Shown piece after piece: positions 1 through 6,837 of a stretch of 19,675 nucleotides of DNA (position 1 is its first letter; each line of letters starts with the position of its first letter). Where the stretch lies: NCBI GenBank assembly GCA_043777595.1, contig JAYWHT010000018.1:1-19675 (forward strand), given 5' to 3'. Source of the DNA: JAYVJH01 sp043777595. Its GTDB lineage: Bacteria > Bacteroidota > Bacteroidia > Cytophagales > Spirosomataceae. Below the pieces are notes generated by a model, which was not told where the DNA came from, made no database searches, and was given only the letters and a program-made list of their open reading frames with translations. The position numbers were made by a program, and so were the translations under genes.

Positions 1-25
1 TTTACAAAATTACTTTGATAAAAAT

Positions 26-277
26 ATGAAAGGACACACTAACAACCCGAACGGGCGGCCAAAAGGAAAGCCAAACAGAACCACAGCGGAGGTCAAGGAA
101 TTTATGACAAAGTTTGTGAGTAGAAACTTAGACGGTTTACAGCAAGACTTAGACAGTCTCGACCCGAAAGACCGTATCTCAGTTATTGAAAAACTATTGC
201 AGTACATTATTCCTAAAAATCAATCGGTAGATGTTACGACAGATACCCAAATAGTGCCGGGTGAAATAGTTTTTTAA
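26..277 (+). CDS. Small phage-associated protein, DUF5681-like N-terminus
   Basis: Encodes 83 aa beginning MKGHTNNPNGRPKGKPNRTT. The NPxGRPKGxxNR-type N-terminal motif is what I associate with small DUF5681-like proteins of prophages and integrated elements. The rest is a charged, probably helical segment (VKEFMTKF, KDRISVIEKLLQYIIPK). It has no signal peptide or membrane segment. The function is unknown; a DNA-packaging or DNA-binding role is only a guess from phage context. An ATG preceded by an A-rich leader is the only sensible start, and a terminator-like hairpin follows about 35 nt after the stop. Its position beside the 3' end of a tRNA-Asn gene fits the edge of an integrated element extending left out of the window. 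Confidence 0.6.
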   Translation: MKGHTNNPNGRPKGKPNRTTAEVKEFMTKFVSRNLDGLQQDLDSLDPKDRISVIEKLLQYIIPKNQSVDVTTDTQIVPGEIVF

Positions 278-310
278 ATTAGCCTCAGCAGTAACGACCA
301 TTCGCAAAGA

Positions 311-337
311 CCTTACCCGAAACGGTGAGGTTTTTTT
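311..337 (+). terminator. Rho-independent terminator after the phage-like small gene
   Basis: CCTTACC and GGTGAGG form a 7-bp stem with one T-G wobble around a short loop, followed by a run of seven T. It lies about 35 nt after the stop codon of the small phage-associated gene and points the same way. Confidence 0.65.
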
Positions 338-388
338 GTGGGTATTTCTAAAAATTGGACTGAGGGGAGTGGCTCAAATGAATTGATT

Positions 389-410
389 TGTGTGCAAATT
401 GTGTGCAAAT
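389..410. repeat. Perfect 11-bp tandem repeat at element border
   Basis: TGTGTGCAAAT occurs twice in immediate succession (389-399 and 400-410). It lies between the phage-like gene and the terminator of tRNA-Asn, where arm-type recombinase sites of a tRNA-integrating element would be expected. The role is inferred from position only. Confidence 0.5.
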
Positions 411-415
411 AAAAA

Positions 416-439
416 AGCCTCACTTCGTAAAGTGAGGCT
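416..439 (-). terminator. Rho-independent terminator of tRNA-Asn
   Basis: A perfect 10-bp inverted repeat, AGCCTCACTT and AAGTGAGGCT, flanks a 4-nt loop (CGTA on the plus strand). On the minus strand it is followed by a T-run, so it terminates transcription coming from the tRNA gene, whose 3' end is about 18 nt upstream. Confidence 0.8.
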
Positions 440-457
440 AACAACTTGATAATCAAG

Positions 458-531
458 CTCTCGAAGCTGGACTCGAACCAGCGACCCTCTGATTAACAGT
501 CAGATGCTCTAACCAACTGAGCTATTCAAGA
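458..531 (-). tRNA. tRNA-Asn (anticodon GTT)
   Basis: The minus strand folds into a full cloverleaf of 74 nt including the discriminator base, without encoded CCA. The acceptor strands TCTTGAA and TTCGAGA pair (one T-G). The D arm is GCTC/GAGC with loop AGTTGGTTA. The anticodon arm is TCTGA-CTGTTAA-TCAGA, so the anticodon is GTT (Asn). The T arm is GCTGG-TTCGAGT-CCAGC. The discriminator is G. A strong terminator lies just downstream. The 3' side faces a phage-like gene, which makes this tRNA a plausible integration target. A decayed partial copy lies just upstream of the 5' end. Confidence 0.95.
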
Positions 532-549
532 ATATTTACTTGCTACTTT

Positions 550-604
550 CATTAACAGTCTGATATTCTAAACAGCCGGCAAACGCCTTGTGAGCTATTC
601 AAGA
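550..604 (-). pseudogene. Decayed partial tRNA-Asn copy
   Basis: On the minus strand this stretch repeats the 5' part of the neighbouring tRNA-Asn: the acceptor strand, spacer and first D-stem strand (TCTTGAATAGCTCA) and the anticodon-loop region (CAGACTGTTAATGA). The D loop is replaced by an unrelated GC-richer insert, the anticodon stem is mismatched and the variable and T arms are gone, so it cannot form a tRNA. The leader just upstream (AGTAAATA..ATTCTTGAA) is shared with the intact gene, which suggests a tandem duplication that decayed. Confidence 0.75.
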
Positions 605-726
605 ATGTTTATTTACTGATTGCGAAACTACTAATGAGTTTTACGAGTACAAAATTAGTGGTTTTAGGCGTTTTATGCAAATGTTTTTAGATTTTTTTTT
701 ATAATAACAAAAAAATATGAGCTGTA

Positions 727-1635
727 TTATTCAAAACAAAGTGAAGCAGCACCTAATAAACCTGCATCATTGCCTAATGTTGCTCGTTTGATTTCCAGAC
801 CATTTAAGTTATATGGAGAAAGCCAATAGTTTAGATTTTCGAGAATTGATGGCAAAATATAGTCAAACGAAGCAGAAAGACCCCCACCAATTAAAACGAG
901 GTTAATGTCTAAAATCCGAATCATATTAACGAGTGCGATGGCTAACATTTCGCCCACTTCGTGCCAAACTTGCAAGGCCAGTTCGTCGCCCTCGGCGGCG
1001 GCGGCTACAAGTCCTGTTGTCGATATTGTGCCATCATTGGGTAGTTTGGTTATGCCCGTGTAGTTTTTACGCATGGTTTCTGCCATTTCGAGGAGTTCTT
1101 TTTTACCGATATTCCGCTCCAATACTTTACCGTTACGAGACGGCACGTGGCCTGGTTCCATGGCGTTGCCTTCGCCACCCACAAATACTTTGCGGTTGAT
1201 GATAGCAGCCCCGCCTACTCCTGTACCGAGTGTAATAAAAATGTAATTTTCATGTATTTTGTGTTCGGCAAAATAAAACTCACCCAGAGCTGCTGCATTG
1301 GCATCGTTTTCTAAAAAAAACTGTACGCCGCCAAATCTTTTTGAAAAATTTTCTACAATGGGGGCATTATTTATTTCGGGAATGGCGGTAATTTCTATCG
1401 GAATAGTTCGCTCACGGTTTATCATACCTGGTAAGCCAATACCTACTTTTTTGATTTGTGGAAACTCACGTAACTGTATAGCGATAGCATCGCCAAGGCT
1501 TTCTACAAAATGCCCTGAGCTACGCCAGTCGGCTGTATCGTGGCTATAAAAATTTGAAATTCTGCCTGTTCGTGCATCAACTATTCCCATTTTTACGTTA
1601 GTGCCGCCTACATCTATGCCTAAGTATTGTTCCAT
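727..1635 (-). CDS. ROK-family sugar kinase (glucokinase-like) lacking the zinc cysteines
   Basis: This 302-aa protein has the ROK kinase fold motifs in order. The phosphate-1 loop is GIDVGGTNVKMG (residues 6-17). ENDANAAALGE (109-119) contains the catalytic Asp111. The phosphate-2 loop is TLGTGVGGA (135-143) and an adenosine-type motif is LIGGGLSA (248-255). ROK proteins are cytoplasmic ATP-dependent kinases of glucose or other hexoses, or sugar-responsive repressors; no N-terminal DNA-binding domain is present, so a kinase is expected. The EPGH segment (160-163) keeps the zinc-site His, but the usual CxCGxxGCxE motif is replaced by VPSRNGKVLERN and the only cysteine is residue 300. Substrate is therefore uncertain. 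It lies 66 nt downstream of the SDR gene, probably in one transcript. Confidence 0.85.
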   Translation of the reverse strand: MEQYLGIDVGGTNVKMGIVDARTGRISNFYSHDTADWRSSGHFVESLGDAIAIQLREFPQIKKVGIGLPGMINRERTIPIEITAIPEINNAPIVENFSKRFGGVQFFLENDANAAALGEFYFAEHKIHENYIFITLGTGVGGAAIINRKVFVGGEGNAMEPGHVPSRNGKVLERNIGKKELLEMAETMRKNYTGITKLPNDGTISTTGLVAAAAEGDELALQVWHEVGEMLAIALVNMIRILDINLVLIGGGLSASFDYILPSILENLNYWLSPYNLNGLEIKRATLGNDAGLLGAASLCFE

Positions 1636-1701
1636 TTAAGAAAGAGTAAAGAAGATTGAATTGCAAATTAGCAAATCAAAATCCAAAAAACCTATATTTT
1701 A

Positions 1702-2412
1702 CTAACTAATATCACCTAATTGTGGGCGCATAATGAGCTCTTCAACTACTGCCGATTTTGAGAGTTCATAAGCTGCCCATACACTTTTGGCTACATCTTC
1801 GGCTTTCATAAATCGATCTTCGGGTAGCTCTACGCCCTCCCAACTACTTGTAAGTGTAGCACCTGGCAAAATAGCCGTTACTTTCACTCCAAGTGGTTTT
1901 AGTTCTTCCCGCAACGATTTTGTAAAACCATACAATGCAAATTTAGAAACAGAATAAGAGCCTCCATTGGGGTATGCCTCAATACTGGCCGTAGAGCAAA
2001 TATTAAAGATATGGCCACCCTGTTGTCGTATCATAGCGCCTACCAGCCCACGAGTCAGGTAATAGGCACTGTATAGATTGGTGTTAATCATGTTTTCGAG
2101 CGAGCCATCGGGTTCGTTGTGTGTTTGGCCTGGCGCAAATGTACCAGTGTTGTTGACCAAAACGGCCACAGGTTGTTGAATTTTATGAATAAAATCAACG
2201 AAAGTATTTACCTCATCTTTGACCGATAAGTCTGCGTGTTTTACAAAAACTTGACAGTTGGTATATTGTCTTTCGATTTCCTCTTGCAACGCTCGCAATT
2301 CGTTTTCGTTGCGGGCGCAGGTTACGATGTCAAATCCTGCGGTCGCAAATTGATGAACTATCGCCCGACCTATTCCTTTTGTGCCTCCACTTATAACTAC
2401 TAATTGTTTCAT
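1702..2412 (-). CDS. Short-chain dehydrogenase/reductase (classical SDR, FabG-like)
   Basis: This 236-aa protein is a classical SDR. The cofactor loop is GGTKGIG (residues 9-15), with an NNTG motif (87-90) in place of the usual NNAG, and an Asn at 112. The catalytic Ser140 (ICSTAS) precedes the YxxxK pair Tyr153/Lys157 (YSVSKF). The PG motif (184-185) after the active site is also present. It should catalyse NAD(P)H-dependent reduction of a carbonyl or the reverse oxidation. It resembles 3-oxoacyl-ACP reductase-like enzymes, but the substrate cannot be read from the sequence. No signal peptide is seen, so it is cytoplasmic. It is the first gene of a likely two-gene minus-strand unit with the ROK kinase. 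Confidence 0.88.
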   Translation of the reverse strand: MKQLVVISGGTKGIGRAIVHQFATAGFDIVTCARNENELRALQEEIERQYTNCQVFVKHADLSVKDEVNTFVDFIHKIQQPVAVLVNNTGTFAPGQTHNEPDGSLENMINTNLYSAYYLTRGLVGAMIRQQGGHIFNICSTASIEAYPNGGSYSVSKFALYGFTKSLREELKPLGVKVTAILPGATLTSSWEGVELPEDRFMKAEDVAKSVWAAYELSKSAVVEELIMRPQLGDIS

Positions 2413-2439
2413 TTTAGGGTTTTTAGTTATTTTTTAGCA

Positions 2440-2447
2440 CAAAAATA
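2440..2447 (-). promoter_or_regulatory. Possible -7 box upstream of the SDR gene
   Basis: The minus strand reads TATTTTTG, matching the Bacteroidota -7 consensus TAnnTTTG, 27 nt upstream of the SDR start codon. No clear TTTG -33 box is seen at the usual spacing, so this is a weak call. Confidence 0.3.
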
Positions 2448-2615
2448 GCTACATTTGTTTAATCGTAGGCAGTTACTACAAATCTATTAAGTAATTGAGC
2501 AAAATTCAGTTTGTATATTTTACAATATAAGTATCTGATAATCAATATCCTTAATTTTCAATTGTACATTCTCAATTTTACACCAATACTTATTTTTTAA
2601 TTAAACCAACGCTTT

Positions 2616-3260
2616 ATGACCTACTGGCAATGCCTCGCTGCTTGTGTTATGGCCTATTTTCTTGGCTCAATCCCATCGGCTATTTGGTATGGCGAAGCCT
2701 ATCATGGCATTGATGTTCGTAAGCATGGCAGCGGCAATGCTGGTGCCACCAATACATTCAGAGTTTTGGGGCGCACGGCTGGCTCTATTGTACTTTTTAT
2801 TGATGTTCTCAAAGGTTGGACGGCTACGATGCTTGCTCACATACTTTTTTTTATGAATTTGGTAGAAATCCAAAACATACTTGCTGTTCAACTCATGTTG
2901 GGCTTTATTGCTGTTTTGGGGCATCTTTTTTCGATTTTTACAAAGTTTAAAGGCGGCAAAGGTGTGGCTACTGCCTTGGGTATGATTATAGCCGTTCAGC
3001 CTAATGTGGCGGCGGCTTGTGTAGGTGTGTTTTTATTGTGTTTGGTGGCCTTTCATTATGTCTCGCTCAGTTCTATTGTGGCATCGTTTACGTTTCCAGT
3101 GTTACTGGCAACAGGCGTTTTTGGCAAAGCAAGCTCGCTACTTATTGGTTTTGGCTTTATGTTGTTTGTCATTGTGTTTATCAAGCACTACCCCAATATT
3201 GTCCGCATTATGAACGGTAGCGAAAATCGTATTTATTTGTTCAAAAAACGAAACAAGTAA
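2616..3260 (+). CDS. plsY: Glycerol-3-phosphate acyltransferase PlsY
   Basis: This 214-aa integral membrane protein has the PlsY signatures: an N-terminal YFLGSIPSAIWYG segment, the GSGNAGATN motif (residues 38-46) followed by a Gly/Arg-rich stretch and DVLKG, and the KFKGGKGVAT motif (110-119). It catalyses acyl transfer from acyl-phosphate to sn-glycerol-3-phosphate, making lysophosphatidate, the first committed step of phospholipid synthesis in the PlsX/PlsY pathway, at the inner membrane. Length and the several hydrophobic segments fit the family. It stands alone on the plus strand between divergent and convergent minus-strand genes; no plsX is in the window. The ATG sits near the N-terminal hydrophobic helix, as expected. 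Confidence 0.95.
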   Translation: MTYWQCLAACVMAYFLGSIPSAIWYGEAYHGIDVRKHGSGNAGATNTFRVLGRTAGSIVLFIDVLKGWTATMLAHILFFMNLVEIQNILAVQLMLGFIAVLGHLFSIFTKFKGGKGVATALGMIIAVQPNVAAACVGVFLLCLVAFHYVSLSSIVASFTFPVLLATGVFGKASSLLIGFGFMLFVIVFIKHYPNIVRIMNGSENRIYLFKKRNK

Positions 3261-3362
3261 GGTTTCCCAACATTTTTTGTAGAGGTCTTTTCCTACCACA
3301 AAAGTTCATAAAAACAATAGCTTTTAGACTTTTTGAATAATTATACAAATTCTCAGCCACAA

Positions 3363-3596
3363 CTATTTAATTTCTTCATAATCAACGTATTCGCCACCTC
3401 TAAACCGTGAATCATCTGCGTTGCGCTGTTTTGTTTCTACTTTAATGTCGCCCTCTTTTGTTTGAGATTTGGCCGCTCGCTTTTGCTCTTTCACAAAGTG
3501 CCTACCAACCAATACATAAAACAAAAACCTACGAAAGGGAGGTACAAAGGCTGTCAATAAGCCGATGATTAAGACGATGTTGAATATTAGTTTCAT
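3363..3596 (-). CDS. DUF4834 family small membrane protein
   Basis: This 77-aa protein has one N-terminal hydrophobic segment (LIFNIVLIIGLLTAFVPPF, about residues 3-21), then PFRRFLFYVLVGRHF, a charged linker and the C-terminal motif GGEYVDYEEIK. That tail, with the short membrane anchor, is what I recognise as the DUF4834 family of Bacteroidota. The function is unknown. It starts 54 nt after the stop of the upstream MMPL exporter gene on the same strand, so the two are probably co-transcribed. The conserved acidic tail would face the cytoplasm or periplasm depending on topology, which the sequence does not settle. Confidence 0.75.
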   Translation of the reverse strand: MKLIFNIVLIIGLLTAFVPPFRRFLFYVLVGRHFVKEQKRAAKSQTKEGDIKVETKQRNADDSRFRGGEYVDYEEIK

Positions 3597-3650
3597 TTTT
3601 GAAAATTTTGGCTCACGGAATTTACGAAATTACACAGAAAAGTCTAAGGT

Positions 3651-5984
3651 TTATTTTTTGTCTTTATCGACCCACATCAAAAAAGCAGGCAATAGTACCA
3701 AGTTTGACAACATACCCATCAACAACGTTATCGAAACCAAAATTCCCAACGATACTGTTCCTTTGAAAGTTGAGGCCGTAAAAATAGCAAATCCCGCAAA
3801 CAAAATAATGGCAGTATAAAACATACTTATTCCAGTGAGCCTAATGGTATTTGAGATTGCTTGTGCTACTGAAACACCCATTTTTCGAGATTCTTCTTTA
3901 AATTTTGTCAAAAAATAAATCGTACCGTCAGACGATAACCCAAAGGCAATACTAAAAATTAGCGTCGTCGAGGGTTTGAGCCTGATGTCAAAGAAGCCCA
4001 TCAACCCAGCCGTAATGAGCAGCGGCACAAGGCTTGGTACAACGGCTATCAATATCATACGCCAGTTGCCAAACAATACAACCATAATGACCGAAATCAG
4101 GACAATGGCCAGTAGTGTACTTTCTACCAAATTGGCCAATAAGTAGTCGTTTCCTTTTGTAAAAATCACAGAGTTGCCTGTTATCCGAGCATCGTAGCGG
4201 TCGTCTTTGTCAGCCCATTGGCCTGTACTTTTGTCGTAATTAAAGATACTGTCTATCTTGGGTTGTAGTTTGTTATAGAGTTCGTCAATTCGTTTTGTGC
4301 CTAAGTCGGCTATCTGAAAACTCACTCTGGTATGGCGGCGAGTGCTATCTACAAAACTCTTAAAACGGTTTTCGTTGCCTTTGACGCTCCCCGCATAATT
4401 TGCCAGTTTGTTGAGTTCGAGTGCGCCTGGTAGTACATAATATTTGGGGTCGCCACCTCGGTAGGCTTGATATGTAAATTTGAGGGCTTCGACCAAAGAC
4501 AGCGGCTTGGTAAACTCTGGATATTTGGCAAATTCTTTTTGTAAAACCCTAATTTTGGTCAATGTCTGAGGGTTCAGTACTCGGCCTGGCCGGCCTGTGT
4601 CGATAGCGACCTCAAAAGGCAAAACGCCTTTAAAATTAGCCTCAAAAAAACGCATATTGGTATAAATCGGGTGGTCGGTCGGTAGGTCGTCAATGACATA
4701 GCCCACGGCTTCGATTTTGCTGATGCCATAAACCGAAATCAAAACCAATACCGCCACTGTACTGTAAATCACAGAGCGGCGGGTTTGTACTAATTGCTCA
4801 ATAAATACCAAAAAACGAGTAACCGTTTTGTTGTCTAATCGGTTGATATGTTTGGTTTTGGGGGCGGGTAAATAGCTGTAAATGACCGTAATCAAAACCA
4901 AGCAAATGACGTAGGTACTCATCACACTCAGTGCGGCTACCATTCCGAACTCTACCAGCATGATACTCCCTGTAAAATAAAACACTCCAAAACCGATTGA
5001 AGTCGTAACGTTGGCCCAAAAGGTTGTCTCGCCAATTTTTTCGGCGGCTACGGCCAATGCTTGTATTTTGTCGCCTGTTCGGGCATATTCTTCGTGGTAT
5101 TTGTTGGTCAAAAATATGGCATTGGGTACGCCAATAACGACAATCAACGAAGGAATAAGACTAACCAATATTGAAATTTTATAGCCAAGCGTTGTAATAA
5201 TACCCACACTCCACACTACCCCAATCAGCACAACGGCCAACGAAATGAGGGCTGTGGTGATTGACCTAAAAAAAAGCAATAAAATAAGCCCTGTAACGAT
5301 AGCGGCCAAAACTGTAAACAATACAACTTCACGGCTGACCTGCTCGGTATATTCGGTTCTAATAAGCGGCAAGCCCGACAAATGAACCTCTAACTTTGTG
5401 GCTTTGCCAAAGGCCAATGCGTTGCGCTTGATTTCGTTGGCTATTGCTATGCGGCCTGTGTTGTTGAGCTTCGACTGGTCGAAGGTAACAAACATGACGT
5501 GGCTCTGGCCGTCGTCGCTACTGATGACCCCTTTAAAAAACGGAAGTCTCGACAGTTGTACCTGAACGCTATCGGTTTCGGCCTGAGTTATAGGTTTTTG
5601 GGTAATGAGAGGCTTGAAATCAAATTTTTTTAGACTATCGTTCCGAACAATATTAAAAGCGTTTGCGTTAGAAAGCACTTCTTTTACGCCGTCAATTTTT
5701 CTAATTTCTTGGTTCAAATCATACCATTTATTAAATACATCGAGCCTAAACATACGATTGGTCTTGATTGCGATAAACATCACATTGCCATCTTCGCCAT
5801 AGCGAGCCTTGAACGATTCGTAGAGTTGGTAGTTGGGGTCTGTAACAGGCAAAATTTTGACCAATGCGTAGGACATTTGTACTTTGGTGGCTTGGTAGCC
5901 CAGCAGGCCAGTCAATGCCAATACAACACTCAATAAGGTGAGCCTATTGCCCAAAGTAAACTTAGAAATCTTTTGCCAGAACAT
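3651..5984 (-). CDS. RND/MMPL-family exporter
   Basis: This 777-aa inner-membrane protein has the duplicated RND/MMPL layout. The first transmembrane helix is at about 14-30, followed by a periplasmic domain (to about 215). A block of five helices (about 220-372, with the loop GVPNAIFLTNKYHEEY) comes next, then helix 7 at about 406-420, a second periplasmic domain, and a second five-helix block near the C-terminus (about 620-775). The two blocks resemble sterol-sensing-domain segments. Such proteins export lipids or other hydrophobic substrates using the proton gradient; the cargo here is not identifiable. No membrane-fusion or outer-membrane partner is adjacent; the only likely operon mate is the DUF4834 gene. 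The start ATG lies 7 nt downstream of an inverted repeat. Confidence 0.85.
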   Translation of the reverse strand: MFWQKISKFTLGNRLTLLSVVLALTGLLGYQATKVQMSYALVKILPVTDPNYQLYESFKARYGEDGNVMFIAIKTNRMFRLDVFNKWYDLNQEIRKIDGVKEVLSNANAFNIVRNDSLKKFDFKPLITQKPITQAETDSVQVQLSRLPFFKGVISSDDGQSHVMFVTFDQSKLNNTGRIAIANEIKRNALAFGKATKLEVHLSGLPLIRTEYTEQVSREVVLFTVLAAIVTGLILLLFFRSITTALISLAVVLIGVVWSVGIITTLGYKISILVSLIPSLIVVIGVPNAIFLTNKYHEEYARTGDKIQALAVAAEKIGETTFWANVTTSIGFGVFYFTGSIMLVEFGMVAALSVMSTYVICLVLITVIYSYLPAPKTKHINRLDNKTVTRFLVFIEQLVQTRRSVIYSTVAVLVLISVYGISKIEAVGYVIDDLPTDHPIYTNMRFFEANFKGVLPFEVAIDTGRPGRVLNPQTLTKIRVLQKEFAKYPEFTKPLSLVEALKFTYQAYRGGDPKYYVLPGALELNKLANYAGSVKGNENRFKSFVDSTRRHTRVSFQIADLGTKRIDELYNKLQPKIDSIFNYDKSTGQWADKDDRYDARITGNSVIFTKGNDYLLANLVESTLLAIVLISVIMVVLFGNWRMILIAVVPSLVPLLITAGLMGFFDIRLKPSTTLIFSIAFGLSSDGTIYFLTKFKEESRKMGVSVAQAISNTIRLTGISMFYTAIILFAGFAIFTASTFKGTVSLGILVSITLLMGMLSNLVLLPAFLMWVDKDKK

Positions 5985-5990
5985 TCGTTA

Positions 5991-6045
5991 AGATGTGAGT
6001 CGTGAGAAGTAAAATCAGATAATTGGCTTTGTTTGCCTCACATCT
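5991..6045. repeat. 9-bp inverted repeat upstream of the MMPL exporter
   Basis: AGATGTGAG (5991-5999) and CTCACATCT (6037-6045) are perfect inverted copies separated by 37 nt. In the MMPL transcript this would form a stem ending 7 nt before the start codon. A T-run follows on the plus strand, but no plus-strand gene ends here. Confidence 0.4.
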
Positions 6046-6080
6046 ATTTTTTTATCATTTTTACAGAACGTAGATTAGTA

Positions 6081-6245
6081 TTAAATTTTAGCCACATTAT
6101 TTATTTGAGATGGTGTTTGTAGGCGTTGTTTGGCTCTTATTTTACGAGATTTAAGAAAATCACTAAAATCTTTTTCTTCTTTTGAAGTCAAAGGTTCATT
6201 CATGAAAATAAAATCGTGGTCATCTATTTTTTTAAAATTTACCAT
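6081..6245 (-). CDS. 54-aa partner protein of the GNAT-like cassette
   Basis: This is a short open frame encoding 54 aa, starting MVNFKKIDDHDFIFMNEP and continuing LTSKEEKDFSDFLKSRK. It starts 14 nt inside the end of the upstream GNAT-like pseudogene, on the same strand, a layout typical of translational coupling. I recall small proteins with this 'acidic start, LTxxEExxFSxFLKxRK' layout paired with GNAT-like proteins in Bacteroidota, possibly resembling toxin-antitoxin or regulatory pairs; that recollection is not checked. No signal peptide or membrane helix is seen. The frame is intact although the partner is broken. It is followed by about 100 nt before the MMPL exporter gene. Confidence 0.6.
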   Translation of the reverse strand: MVNFKKIDDHDFIFMNEPLTSKEEKDFSDFLKSRKIRAKQRLQTPSQINNVAKI

Positions 6246-6780
6246 AACTGAAATGTTTAAAATATTTTTTCACTAAAACTAATGCCTCTCTTGTATCAAT
6301 AAACATTTGATTACCCCCACCAAAAAGTTTTGCACCCAATGACTGTTGATAATGCGTTATTAGTTGCGATTTTGCTACAAAAGAAACTACTCCTTCATAA
6401 CCGCTTTCAAATGAGATTTTACAACAATAAGCAACTAAGTTTCCAGCAACCCCTTTGTATAATTTATTTTTGCCCTTGTTGAAACCAGCATTTTCGATAA
6501 GAGACATAAAAATATGGTCTTGTTTATCAGAAAAACAAACTATGCCTTGAATAATCGCTGAATTGCTGACGGTAGTAAGTTTGTAAATCTTGTTTGCTGG
6601 GTTTCTAAATTCTTTGTTCCAATCAAAGAGCCATTCAGATTTTTTAATTTGCTTACTCTCTTTCTGACTGAATAATTTGTATCACTTCTGTTTCAAAAAC
6701 TTCGCCCGTTAGCGAGTTTTCAATTGAGTTTGTCAATTTATCAATTTCAAAATCCAGTTCTATTTGTGTTTGTTTGTCAA
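6232..6780 (-). pseudogene. Frameshifted GNAT-like acetyltransferase gene
   Basis: The intact part (6232-6681) reads from just after a stop into LFSQKESKQIKKSEWLFDWN, then an SLIENAGFNKGKNKLYKGVA segment, and ends with GAKLFGGGNQMFIDT and VLVKKYF. I recognise this as the C-terminal two-thirds of a small GNAT-like protein of Bacteroidota. The missing N-terminus is present in another frame at about 6653-6762 (IELDFEIDKLTNSIENSLTG, EVFETEVIQI). An even earlier start, TTG at 6780 giving MTNKHK, lies in a third phase. Two indels are therefore needed: one in an A-run near 6762 and one near 6680. ATG at 6507 can still start a 91-aa fragment. The gene overlaps the start of the small partner by 14 nt. 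Confidence 0.7.
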
Positions 6781-6837
6781 CTCCTCAAATATACGATTAA
6801 CTACTAAATAAAGCAAACACAAACTTACAACTTTTTA

